Part shown: one piece after another, positions 1 through 7,612 of the stretch | Layout: every line of letters begins with the position of its first letter | How positions within the stretch are numbered: the stretch's first letter is position 1 | Notes under the pieces: generated by a model | What the model saw: the letters and a program-made list of their open reading frames with translations, nothing else | Database searches by the model: none | Told to the model about the DNA's origin: nothing | Assembly: GCF_010993975.1 (NCBI RefSeq) | Contig: NZ_JAACZO010000015.1 | Span: 1-44,421 of the forward strand | Origin: Halomonas faecis | GTDB taxonomy: Bacteria > Pseudomonadota > Gammaproteobacteria > Pseudomonadales > Halomonadaceae | DNA: 44,421 nucleotides | Reading direction: 5' to 3' | Position numbers and translations under genes: made by a program

Positions 1-652
1 GCTGGTCATCGACGTCACCGGGCCGAGTGACCCGGTGGAGTTCACCCGCAGTGGCGGCCTGGCGCAGAGCACTGACCATATACCCACGATAGTGGCGCGA
101 CAGGGCCCGCACCGGGAACAGGTAGTGGCCACGCGCCCCATGCCAGCGACCATCGTCGTCCAGCGCGCCACCGGGAACCAGACAGTGCAGGTGCACATGC
201 TGGCTCAGAGTCTGGCCCCAGGTATGGAGCACGGCACTCATGCCCATGTTGCCGCCGAGGCGTTTGGGATCGCGACCGAAGGCACGCAGCGCCTGCCAGG
301 CGCTCTGGAACAGCAGTCGGTGGATCACCTCGGGATGCAGCTGAACCCAGCCGTTGAGGCGGTGGGGCAGCGTGAACACGACATGGTAATAGCGCACCGG
401 CAGAAGGGTCGCCTGTTGCCGCTCGGCCCACTGGTGCATGGCGCGGCCCTGGCACTGCGGGCAATGGCGATCACGACAGCCGAAGTAGTGCGGCTGGGTG
501 TGGTCGCAGTCCGTACACTGCAGGAGCATCCCGCCCATCGCCTCGGTACGACACGCCAGCAGGTGGTGGCATACCCGTCGGCGCTGGCGATCCAGGCCGG
601 CCGGATCAAGAAAGCGCCCCAGGGCCTGTTGGAGGGTGGCGGTCTCAGGCAT
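1..652 (-). CDS. IS91-family transposase, N-terminal part (runs off the window)
   Basis: The reading frame starts MPETATLQQALGRF and runs off the left edge, so about 217 residues are visible. It carries the Cys-rich N-terminal zinc-binding region of IS91/IS801 transposases (CTDC, then CRDRHCPQC, near residues 47-70), then HVVFTLPH and QHVHLHCLVPGG, a segment shared by these HUH (rolling-circle) transposases, and FPVRALSRHYRG. Proteins of this family nick single-stranded DNA and move the element by rolling-circle-like transposition. The start codon lies inside the last codons of the upstream recombinase gene (ATGCCTGA, 8-base overlap), so the two are translationally coupled. The catalytic Tyr region lies outside the window, so activity cannot be judged. 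Confidence 0.9.
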   Translation of the reverse strand, partial: MPETATLQQALGRFLDPAGLDRQRRRVCHHLLACRTEAMGGMLLQCTDCDHTQPHYFGCRDRHCPQCQGRAMHQWAERQQATLLPVRYYHVVFTLPHRLNGWVQLHPEVIHRLLFQSAWQALRAFGRDPKRLGGNMGMSAVLHTWGQTLSQHVHLHCLVPGGALDDDGRWHGARGHYLFPVRALSRHYRGYMVSALRQAATAGELHRVTRPGDVDDQ

Positions 653-1502
653 GCCCCACCTCCAAGCCGGCCACCAGATCGATAGGGCCCTGAAGCGCCC
701 CCTGCTGGCCCGGCAACCAGTGCAGATAACGCATCGTCGACTGGAGGCTGCGATGGCCCAGCAGCCGCTGGAGCTGATGCACGGGCAGGCCCTGTTCCAG
801 GGCATGCGTGGCGTAGGCATGGCGCAGGCTGTGGATGCCACCGACCCGCTCGACACCGGCCAGGCGCTTGGCCCGGGTAAAGGCCCTCTGTGGCGCACTC
901 AGATGCAGCGCACGCTCCGGGAATTGGGCGCTCGGAAACAGCCAGGTTCGCGGTCGATAGGCGCGCCAGTAATCGCGCAAGCGATCGAGCAGGGTCGCCG
1001 TTAACAGCACCATACGGTCTTTGGCACCCTTGCCCTGCGCGACACGCAGCTGGCCGCGCTGGCTGTCGATGTCGCTGACCCGCAGGTGGCAGACTTCGCT
1101 CACGCGCAGTCCGCAGCCATAGCACAGTTCGAGCATCATGCGATGCTTGGCGTTGTGGCACGCCGCCAGAATCCGCCTCACCTCGTCGCGCGTCAGCAGT
1201 TCCGGAATCCGCTGCGGCGTCTTCGGCACCACCGGCGATACGTCCACCGACGGCCAGTGCAACACCTGCAAATAGAGAAACCGCACGCCGTGCAAGTAGA
1301 CGCGGCAGCTGGCGGCGGACAAGCCGCGCTCCTGGACCAGATGATGGAAGAAGCGTTGCAGATCGTCGCTGCTCAAGGTATCCGGCGGGCGGTGGAAATA
1401 GCGCGCCAGGTCGGTGATCACCGCCAGGTACGTAGTGAGGGTGCGTGGTGCGAAACCATGCTGCCGCATGGCCTCGATCATCGTCTGTCGTAAGGCAGTC
1501 AT
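645..1502 (-). CDS. Tyrosine recombinase paired with the IS91-type transposase
   Basis: A 285-residue phage-integrase-family protein. The N-terminal SAM-like core-binding domain (about residues 1-90) is followed by a catalytic domain with the full set of residues: Arg in GCGLRVSE, Lys in GKGAKDR, HSLRH, LLGHRS and the nucleophile Tyr in STMRYLHW. I chose the ATG at 1502 because AGGAGTGA lies about 8 bases upstream; an in-frame ATG at 1538 would add 12 residues but has no such site. A stand-alone tyrosine recombinase directly upstream of, and overlapping, an IS91-like transposase is a recurrent two-gene unit in Proteobacteria. Its exact role in transposition is not established from sequence. 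It appears intact. Confidence 0.9.
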   Translation of the reverse strand: MTALRQTMIEAMRQHGFAPRTLTTYLAVITDLARYFHRPPDTLSSDDLQRFFHHLVQERGLSAASCRVYLHGVRFLYLQVLHWPSVDVSPVVPKTPQRIPELLTRDEVRRILAACHNAKHRMMLELCYGCGLRVSEVCHLRVSDIDSQRGQLRVAQGKGAKDRMVLLTATLLDRLRDYWRAYRPRTWLFPSAQFPERALHLSAPQRAFTRAKRLAGVERVGGIHSLRHAYATHALEQGLPVHQLQRLLGHRSLQSTMRYLHWLPGQQGALQGPIDLVAGLEVGHA

Positions 1503-1630
1503 CGTCGTCACTCCTGGTCTCTGACCCACGTAGGTCAATGAACAGTGTGGTTCGATGACGCAAAAGACAGGATTCGACGACAGCTACCGCGAAGCGGTTT
1601 AGTTCAACAGTGATTGGACTGTGCGTCCTG

Positions 1631-1664
1631 ATATTGAATGAACATCCTGCGCGTTCAACAATAT
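1631..1664. repeat. Imperfect dyad, possible attI-like or IS-end site
   Basis: The left arm ATATTG-A-ATGAAC and right arm GTTCAACAATAT can form a stem of about 11 base pairs with one unpaired base around a 9-base loop. The right arm includes GTTCAAC (1653-1659); the same heptamer occurs at 1602-1608. Both fit the integron core-site consensus RYYYAAC, and read GTTGAAC (GTTRRRY) on the minus strand, the orientation expected if cassettes lie to the left of the integrase gene at 1811. A small hairpin (ACCGC-GAA-GCGGT, 1586-1598) lies nearby. Whether this is attI, the terminal site of the IS91-like element or a chance dyad cannot be settled here. Confidence 0.4.
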
Positions 1665-1775
1665 TATCCGACGCGCTTCATTTCCTCCAACTCATTGATT
1701 TCTCTAGAACCTAATTATAGCTCGGCCACCTATGCAGAATTCGCGCGCTTGCGCGTTTTGCCGGAACCAATAATA

Positions 1776-1791
1776 CTGTATGCATATCCAT
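1776..1791 (+). promoter_or_regulatory. Degenerate LexA-box-like sequence upstream of the intI remnant
   Basis: The sequence CTGTATGCATATCCAT has a perfect left half (CTGT) and an AT-rich centre like the gammaproteobacterial SOS box CTGT-N8-ACAG, but a poor right half (CCAT). It sits 20 bases before the ATG at 1811. Integron integrase genes are commonly LexA-repressed from a box in this position, so this could be a decayed operator. Confidence 0.35.
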
Positions 1792-1810
1792 ATCAAGAGG
1801 GAGCTGCCGT

Positions 1811-2416
1811 ATGGATACGCGCACCAGACCGCCAAAGCTGATGGACCGTGTGAAGGCTACCATGCGGGTGAAGCGCTACAGCCCGCGTACCGAGAAAACC
1901 TACTGCTACTGGATACGCTACTTCATTCGCTTCCATGGCGTGCGCCATCCTGCCAGCATGGGAAGCTCCGAGGTGCGTGCCTTCCTGGAGTACCTTGCGG
2001 TGGAACGCCAAGTGGCAGCCGCCACGCAGAACCAGGCGCTGAATGCTATCGCCTTCCTCTATCGCCATGTTCTCGAGCAGCCCTTGGGAGAGATCGGTGA
2101 ATTCTCACGCGCCAAGCGCCCACGCCGGTTGCCAGTGGGGCTATCCCACGAGGAAGTGATGGGTGTGCTGAGCCAGGGAACGGATATCCGCACCGTTCAG
2201 GAATTGCTGGGGCACAAGAGCGTGGAAACCACTCAGATCTATAAGCATGTGTGGGCAAGGGCTTTGCCGGCGTGCGTAGCCCTCCGGGAAAAGGAACGCC
2301 TTGGTGTTCAGGCACGCTACCGCCAGGGGATGCCGTTCACCGGCCCCCTACATGACGGTTACAGGCCGCCGGCATGCCTTCACCGAACGATGTTAAAATC
2401 CGACCCAAAGCACTGA
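1811..2416 (+). pseudogene. intI: Integron integrase (IntI) remnant with an in-frame internal deletion
   Basis: A 201-codon frame against the roughly 320-340 residues usual for IntI. Residues 1-120 match the N-terminal core-binding domain ([58 protein letters not shown]). The frame then jumps from VLSQ straight to [15 protein letters not shown] and TTQIYKHV, the last catalytic box. His135 and the nucleophile Tyr144 remain, but the box-I Arg, the beta-hairpin Lys, the HxxR motif and the integron-specific insert are gone, so recombination is impossible. After Tyr-Lys-His-Val the sequence no longer resembles IntI. A ribosome-binding site (AAGAGGGAG, 1795-1803) is preserved. The join lies at a G-T pair present in both flanking motifs of normal IntI, which suggests microhomology-mediated loss; that is inference. 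Confidence 0.85.
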
Positions 2417-2482
2417 TTCACATTAGGCTTGCCAAATAAACCATCGGCACGTGCAGCGGCATCTTGAGCCCGATATCCAGCC

Positions 2483-2831
2483 CTACGCCGCATCCTGCAC
2501 CTCCCGGCACTTGGGATAGGCCGAGCATCCCCAGAGTCGGTTGCCGGCATTCTCAAATGCCGTAGCGGGAGACCAGCACGTGGTCGATCTGGGTGGTGCC
2601 GTCGGGTACGGCAAGCGTGACGTTGTGAATGGCACGGTACTCATTCGCCGGCAGCCGCAGCCTGGCGATCAGCTTGACGAAGGCTTCGCCGAACAGGCCC
2701 TTGAACCAGCGAGACTTGAAGATGCCGAGAAGCACGATGATGGGGAGTACCCACCACAGCGGGCGAACGGCGTCAAAAATGATCGAAGTGTACTCCAAGG
2801 CGCATCTCGCTCTTGTCGGGCGCAGGGCCAT
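2483..2831 (-). pseudogene. NERD-domain protein remnant, middle deleted and frame broken
   Basis: The 5' part encodes a membrane segment (PLWWVLPIIVLLGIF) followed by the start of a nuclease-related domain (GEAFVKLIARLRLP; NVTLAVPDGTTQIDHVLVS) and stops at RYGI-stop. A few bases on, in another frame, comes the C-terminal end of the same family: NAGNRLWGCSAYPKCREVQ, a topoisomerase-type zinc finger half, ending at the stop at 2483-2485. So the whole nuclease core and the first half of the zinc finger are lost and the join is out of frame. NERD proteins are presumed nucleases in DNA processing. The first 12 or so residues before EYTSIIF also look non-native, so the start is uncertain. Confidence 0.8.
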
Positions 2832-3228
2832 TGATTCAGCCCGCTTGGCCCAACGCTAACGCCTTAATTCCTGTAAATCTACGTAACGAGCCTGAATTTT
2901 GACCTTGGTCGTGCCAGCGTAGGCACAGGCTGACACGATGTAAGCCATGACTTACATGGCGCTTTCGGCGATCGCCGTACCGTCCGCCACGACGAATCGC
3001 TCATCACTAGCGGTTGGGCAAGACCAGCATGCCTCCCAACCCGATGACAAAGGCACTGTAGCACTCGAGCTCGATACACATACCGAAGTGCAAGTGCTCA
3101 CCAACCCCGCAGCCGCCAGTCCATCGACAGAAACACGCCATTGAAGATGCCCATCGGGCTCATACCCCGCGTGGTTTAGCGGCATGAGCTATGCTGAGGA
3201 ATGCCTCCAAGCAGTCAAGGAGAGGGTT
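2832..3228. other. Gene-poor stretch with clustered small inverted repeats
   Basis: No convincing gene. Three short inverted repeats follow each other: GACC-TT-GGTC (2901-2910), GTGCC-N6-GGCAC (2911-2926) and ATGTAAG-N6-CTTACAT (2938-2957). A minus-strand frame ending at about 3010 (LGGMLVLPNR-stop) may be the C-terminal scrap of a small membrane protein, but nothing upstream supports it. The whole stretch looks like decayed DNA continuing from the integron and NERD remnants. Confidence 0.5.
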
Positions 3229-3489
3229 ATGCGGAATAAGCTTGCTATAGCACTGTACTTCCTCTTTTCCGGAGGGGCCATCGTCATGATTTTTGCTCTG
3301 GTGGCCGGCTTGGTCTATCTGATCGTGACCCGAGAGGAGGCTTTCACTTGGGATCTGGCCTCGGGCAGCCTGTTCTTCATCATTCTGGCCGCAATTTTCT
3401 GGGTGTGTGGCCAGGTGGCAAAGCACTTCCTGACCGATGGCAATGGCGATGGAAGCTCAGCGCCCCCGGATAGCAATGCATCGCGCTGA
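3229..3489 (+). CDS. Small inner-membrane protein, function unknown
   Basis: An 86-residue protein starting MRNKLAIALYF. Two hydrophobic helices are clear: about residues 5-31 (LAIALYFLFSGGAIVMIFAL and on) and about 48-66 (LFFIILAAIFWVCGQV), followed by a polar tail rich in Gly, Ser and Asp. I chose the ATG at 3229 because AAGGAGAGGG lies 5 bases upstream; an upstream ATG at 3184 would add 15 polar residues without a good ribosome-binding site. I do not recognise a family. It faces the lrgB gene convergently, with only 13 bases between the stops. Confidence 0.65.
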   Translation: MRNKLAIALYFLFSGGAIVMIFALVAGLVYLIVTREEAFTWDLASGSLFFIILAAIFWVCGQVAKHFLTDGNGDGSSAPPDSNASR

Positions 3490-3502
3490 TACCAGCGAGC
3501 GC

Positions 3503-4213
3503 TCACAAACCCATCAGCCGCCATGCCAACGGCAGGAACGCTGCGCTGAACACGCCGGTCAGGCTCATGCCCAGCGAAGCGAAGGCGCCGGCGGTGGGGC
3601 CAAGCTCGAAGGCACGAATGATGCCGATGGCGTGGCCGTTCACGCCCAGTGCGAAACCGAGAATGCGCGGATCGGTGACCTTGAGCACGCGGGCCAGCAG
3701 CGAGACGCAAATGGTGGTCAGCACACCGGTCATGAGCAGCCCGCCCAGCATCAGCGAAAGGGAACCGCCAATCTGCTCCTGAATGCCCATGGCCAGGGGC
3801 GCGGTGACCGATTTCGGCGCCAGCGAGGCAAACACCACCGGTGGCGCCCCCAGCAACCAGGCGATCAAGACGGCGTAGAACGCGGCCAGCATGGCGGCCA
3901 GCGGCAGGCAGCACAGGATCGGCTTCCACAGGGCGAAGATGTGCTGACGCTGCTGGTAGAGCGGTACCGCCAGCGCCACGGTCGCGGGGCCCAGCAGGAA
4001 AGTCAGCCAGGCCACGTTGCGCTGATAGTCGGCATAATCGAAGCGCAGCAGCCACAGGCTTGCCGCCGTCAGCACGGCGCCGATCAGCACCGCCGGGCAC
4101 CAGCTTGGCCGGCCGAGCCGTTCGAACAGGTGCATGCCGCCAAGGTAGGCCGCCAGGGTCAGCGCAACGGCGAGTACCGGGGTGTTCAACAAGGAAGCGT
4201 GGAGTTCGTTCAT
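3503..4213 (-). CDS. lrgB: LrgB/CidB-family membrane protein
   Basis: A 236-residue, highly hydrophobic protein of the LrgB family. Diagnostic segments include VAWLTFLLGPATVALAVPLY, PKSVTAPLAMGIQEQIGG and ALGVNGHAIGIIRAFE, the last two close to universal in LrgB/CidB. The partner of CidA/LrgA, it is linked in Gram-positive bacteria to control of murein hydrolase export and cell lysis, and in plants and some bacteria to glycolate or pyruvate-type anion transport. Its ATG overlaps the stop of the cidA-like gene (ATGA), so the two form an operon. The start at 4213 is fixed by that coupling. Confidence 0.93.
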   Translation of the reverse strand: MNELHASLLNTPVLAVALTLAAYLGGMHLFERLGRPSWCPAVLIGAVLTAASLWLLRFDYADYQRNVAWLTFLLGPATVALAVPLYQQRQHIFALWKPILCCLPLAAMLAAFYAVLIAWLLGAPPVVFASLAPKSVTAPLAMGIQEQIGGSLSLMLGGLLMTGVLTTICVSLLARVLKVTDPRILGFALGVNGHAIGIIRAFELGPTAGAFASLGMSLTGVFSAAFLPLAWRLMGL

Positions 4214-4590
4214 GCCTGACGATTCCCTTCCTCGGCCCCAGCAGCGGCGTCGCTGGGCATGAAACGCCGCATCAACCATAACGTAGTCAACACGCTGAGG
4301 AAGGTGCCCAGCACCAGGGCCAGCACGATCGCCGTCCAGTGCCCGGCGAACTCGTCGGCCACGAAGAACACGCCCACCACCCCGGGCATGATCAGCATGG
4401 CGAGCAGCGGTATCAGCGCCTGGCTCGCCGTGGCCACGCTCTCGTCCAAGTGCCGTTTTACCAGCAGCCAGGCTAGCAGCAACAGCAGCCCCGCCATGGA
4501 GTGGGAAACCGGCAGTGCGAGCAGTTCGACCGCAACGTGACCGAGCAGTTGGAAGACTAGCAGCCACAGAAAACCACGTAACAGCTTCAT
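4210..4590 (-). CDS. cidA: CidA/LrgA-family holin-like protein
   Basis: A 126-residue protein with four predicted membrane helices. LLALPVSHSMAGLLLLLAWL matches the conserved 'lP.pgsllGlllL' segment of CidA/LrgA, and ALIPLLAMLIMPGVVGVFF the 'l...m.lfFvPagVgv' segment. The family resembles phage holins and antiholins and acts with LrgB in the inner membrane. The short charged C-terminus (DAAAGAEEGNRQA) is typical. It is the first gene of a two-gene unit with lrgB; no LysR-type cidR is next to it. About 210 bases separate it from the next gene and hold its promoter, in which I see no clear operator. Confidence 0.92.
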   Translation of the reverse strand: MKLLRGFLWLLVFQLLGHVAVELLALPVSHSMAGLLLLLAWLLVKRHLDESVATASQALIPLLAMLIMPGVVGVFFVADEFAGHWTAIVLALVLGTFLSVLTTLWLMRRFMPSDAAAGAEEGNRQA

Positions 4591-4801
4591 GCCCGCTCCA
4601 TTCGGCTCAGGAAGGTGTGTCCGCTCGTGCCGTCCGGAGGATCAGGCAGCCAGGACAAGTGCATGGGTGAAAAGGTTATCACGCTAGTGATTGCGCGTGG
4701 ATGCGCTGGGTCTTCCCCAGCCCGTTACCGCGCTGTTCGCCGCCCCAGTCAGCGTTCACCTACCCGACAGCACCCGATTCATGGACGGCGGGACGTTGCC
4801 C

Positions 4802-5806
4802 CTACCCTTCGCTGCGCGAATGGCTGCCCGTCACCGCCCGCGAGGCGAACATCCACGCCGGCATCTGCGCACGACGCAGCCAAGGCAGCCTGGCCAGCAA
4901 GGCGATGACGGCCAGCGCGAAGCCCAGCCGGGCCCACAGTAGGCCGGAGAGATCCGCCCCCATCAGCAGGATCAGCAGGGTATCCTCGATCAGGCTGTGG
5001 CACAGGCCGAGAAAGCAGAGCGTGAGCACGATGTCGCGCGGGGTCAGGCGACCCGAGTGCGCCTCGCGGAGCAGCAAACCGGCGCCGAAGGTGAGCCCCA
5101 GAGTCATGCCGATCACGGTGATGTTGGCGCCTGCCGGACCGATGCCCAGCAAGCGCAACAAGGGATAGAGCAGCTTGTGAATCAGCCGTTCGACGCCCAG
5201 CCAGTGCAGCAGCTTGAGCAGTGTCATCAGCGCCAGTATCACCACGAAGATGGTCGCAAGCGTCACCGCCTGCCCCTGCAGCCAGGCTACCAGCGTCGCT
5301 TCCTGGGCCGAAGGCTTCCAAACCACATGATTGGCGTGCTGAAACCAGCCACCCAGCGAGTAGCTCAGATGCAGCAGCCAGCCAAGCAGCCAGGCCCCGC
5401 CGACGCGCAGCAGCACGGTCAGCCACCAGGGCACGCCGGCTAGGCGCGCCACCGCACCCTCCACCGGCAGTGAATGTCCCACCGCCATCAGCGCTCCCAG
5501 CACCGTGACCTGGGCCACGGTCAGCGGCGTTTCCCGCGTGACGTCGAAGAAGATCACCAGGCCGGTATAGATGTTGGTCATCAGCGTGGCGGCCCACACC
5601 ACGCTCAGCGGTTCGGGCAATCCCAAAGGGGTCATCAATGGCGACAGCCACTGGCCCAGCAACTCGGTCATGCCCAACATCTCGAGCGCCTTGACGACCA
5701 GCAGCGCCGGCACCATCACCTTGAGCAGGGTCAGGTAGACGGCCCAGGCTTGGCGGCCCAGCCGCATTGCCGGCCACATGATGCGCTCGCGAAGATAATC
5801 TGCCAT
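4802..5806 (-). CDS. Nucleoside-recognition (Gate) domain membrane protein
   Basis: A 334-residue protein with about eight hydrophobic segments. It is of the SpmA/SpmB/FeoB 'Gate' (nucleoside recognition) type, with two related halves: residues about 20-130 (MVPALLVVKALEMLG and on) and about 190-300 (LGIGPAGANITVIGMTLGLTFGAGLL). The substrate is unknown; such proteins are suggested to move nucleosides, purines or small organic molecules. I chose the ATG at 5806 (MADYLRERIMW) because GAGGAC lies just upstream; longer versions would run into the divergent Lrp promoter. It is transcribed away from an Lrp/AsnC regulator across a 131-base gap, so control by that regulator is likely. Confidence 0.8.
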   Translation of the reverse strand: MADYLRERIMWPAMRLGRQAWAVYLTLLKVMVPALLVVKALEMLGMTELLGQWLSPLMTPLGLPEPLSVVWAATLMTNIYTGLVIFFDVTRETPLTVAQVTVLGALMAVGHSLPVEGAVARLAGVPWWLTVLLRVGGAWLLGWLLHLSYSLGGWFQHANHVVWKPSAQEATLVAWLQGQAVTLATIFVVILALMTLLKLLHWLGVERLIHKLLYPLLRLLGIGPAGANITVIGMTLGLTFGAGLLLREAHSGRLTPRDIVLTLCFLGLCHSLIEDTLLILLMGADLSGLLWARLGFALAVIALLARLPWLRRAQMPAWMFASRAVTGSHSRSEG

Positions 5807-5937
5807 GACGGGTCCTCGTGCGAAGATGGGGAAAGAAAGCCTTACTTTACGCATGTACCGAACAAGGCGATGGCGTTCTCGAGGCTGAACGTGAAGAATG
5901 AGCTCTTTTGCACGACCTGGGGGAAATTTCCTGCACC

Positions 5938-6396
5938 ATGGACAGACTCGACCTGAGGATCCTCGACCAGCTACAGAACGATGCCAGCCTGACCAACCAG
6001 GATCTGGCAGCACGGGTCGGGCTCTCCCCGTCGGCATGCCTCAAGCGTGTGCGCCGCTTGAAGGAAAGCGGCGTCATTCAGCGCGAGGTGGCGCTCGTGG
6101 CGGCCGATGCGTTGGGGGCGAGCCTGCACATGGTGGTGGAAGTCACCATGGTGCGAGACGACAAGCCCCTCTATCGCGATTTCATCCGGCGGGTGGAAGC
6201 GGCGCCCGAAGTCACCCAATGCTACCAGGTCACGGGGGAAGTCGATTTCGTGCTGATCGTGAACGTAGCCGACATGCAGAGCTATGACCGCTTCTGCGAC
6301 AGCGTGCTCTATGCCGGAGACGCCGTGCACAAGTTCCGCACGCTGATCTCCCGCAAGCGCAACAAGTTCGAGACGCGCTTGCCGTTAGGCGTCTAG
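5938..6396 (+). CDS. Lrp/AsnC-family transcriptional regulator
   Basis: A 152-residue protein. Residues 1-55 form the winged helix-turn-helix (LDLRILDQLQNDASLTNQDLA, then VGLSPSACLKRVRRL), and the C-terminal half is the RAM/AsnC ligand-binding domain (APEVTQCYQVTGEVDFVLIV). These proteins sense amino acids and assemble as octamers. The start at 5938 (MDRLDLRI) fits the family N-terminus; an upstream in-frame ATG would add 10 unrelated residues. The ribosome-binding site is weak (GGGGGAAA). It is divergent from the Gate-domain membrane gene, the likely target, which would fit regulation of an amino-acid or nucleoside-related transporter. Confidence 0.92.
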   Translation: MDRLDLRILDQLQNDASLTNQDLAARVGLSPSACLKRVRRLKESGVIQREVALVAADALGASLHMVVEVTMVRDDKPLYRDFIRRVEAAPEVTQCYQVTGEVDFVLIVNVADMQSYDRFCDSVLYAGDAVHKFRTLISRKRNKFETRLPLGV

Positions 6397-6481
6397 CGCA
6401 TCCTCTTGGCCAGAACGCGTTGAGCTGCGCTATGCTCGGGCCTACTGCATCGCACAACAGCACCGGGAGAACGCCTCGACG

Positions 6482-7501
6482 ATGACCGACACCAAGCGCA
6501 TCGACCTGGCCCTGCAGGGCGGCGGCGCCCATGGGGCCTTCACCTGGGGCGTGCTGGACCGGCTGCTGGAAGAGCCGCGCATCGAGATCGAGGGCATCAG
6601 CGGCACCAGCGCCGGGGCGATGAACGCCGTGGTGATCGCCGATGCGCTGGTGCGCGGCGACGAGACCACGGCACGCTCGGCACTGCACGATTTCTGGGCC
6701 GCAGTGAGCCGTGCCGGCATGGCCAGCCCCATTCGCCGCAGCCCGCTGGACGTGTGGCTCGGCAACTGGAGCCTCGACCATTCGCCGGGCTATATCGCTC
6801 TGGATCTGATGAGCCGGCTGGTGTCGCCCTATCAGTTCAACCCGCTCAACGTGAATCCGCTGCGCCAGGTGGTGGCCGACCATGTCGATTTCGAACGGGT
6901 ACGCGCCTGCCGGTCGTTGAAGCTGTTCGTCACCGCCACCAACGTGCACAGCGGCAAGCAGCGCGTCTTCTCCCGCGAGGAGATGAGCGTGGATGCCGTG
7001 ATGGCCTCGGCCTGCCTGCCCTTCGTGTTCCAGGCCGTGGAGATCGAAGGCGAGCCCTACTGGGACGGCGGCTACATGGGCAACCCGGCACTGCTCCCGC
7101 TCATGGAAGCGTGCAGCGCCCGCGACATCGTGCTGGTGCAGATCAACCCGCTCATGCGTCGCGAGCTGCCCACCACCGCCTCGGACATCCTCAACCGCTT
7201 GAACGAGATCACCTTCAATGCCTCGCTGATCAAGGAAGTGCGGCTGGTGGCCATGCTGCAGAAGCTGGCGGAGGAACACGACATCCCTCTGCCCGGCTAT
7301 CGCGATGCGCTCTTTCATCGCATCAGCGCCGACGAAGCGCTGGCCGATCTCTCGGTATCGAGCAAGCTCAACGCCGAATGGCCCTTCCTGTGCCACCTGC
7401 GCGACCGCGGCCGCGAGTCGGCCGAGGCGTGGCTCGAAGCGCACTTCGATGACCTGCAAAACCGCTCGACGTTGGACGTGGAGAGCGTCTACCTGCACTG
7501 A
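6482..7501 (+). CDS. Patatin-like phospholipase
   Basis: A 339-residue patatin-family serine hydrolase. The oxyanion-hole Gly-rich loop GGGAHGAF lies at residues 13-20, the nucleophile elbow GTSAG gives Ser43, and DGGYMGN gives the second dyad residue Asp195. No signal peptide or membrane helix is visible, so it should be cytoplasmic or peripheral. The C-terminal part (residues 230-339) is helical and resembles that of the larger bacterial RssA-like and PHB-associated patatins. Upstream is a short gap after the Lrp gene; downstream is 198 bases before the PhoH-type gene. The substrate (phospholipid, lysophospholipid or other acyl ester) cannot be told from sequence. Confidence 0.9.
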   Translation: MTDTKRIDLALQGGGAHGAFTWGVLDRLLEEPRIEIEGISGTSAGAMNAVVIADALVRGDETTARSALHDFWAAVSRAGMASPIRRSPLDVWLGNWSLDHSPGYIALDLMSRLVSPYQFNPLNVNPLRQVVADHVDFERVRACRSLKLFVTATNVHSGKQRVFSREEMSVDAVMASACLPFVFQAVEIEGEPYWDGGYMGNPALLPLMEACSARDIVLVQINPLMRRELPTTASDILNRLNEITFNASLIKEVRLVAMLQKLAEEHDIPLPGYRDALFHRISADEALADLSVSSKLNAEWPFLCHLRDRGRESAEAWLEAHFDDLQNRSTLDVESVYLH

Positions 7502-7612
7502 GCGCCCTCCAGCGTTGAAGCCTTGGACGGAAATAACGCAGCGCAAGCGACATGATGCTGTCATAACGAATGTGACCACGACGCCGATGGGAGGGAATCG
7601 TCGTAAGCAAGT

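Noticed and set aside
325..1563. Minus-strand frame of 412 codons overlapping the recombinase and transposase
   Set aside because: Wrong frame; the recombinase (645-1502) and transposase (from 652) frames both hold catalytic or zinc-binding motifs.
2340..2420. attC-like sites after the intI remnant (GTTACAGG, GTTAAAAT)
   Set aside because: The heptamers do not fit GTTRRRY with a matching RYYYAAC partner at a sensible distance.
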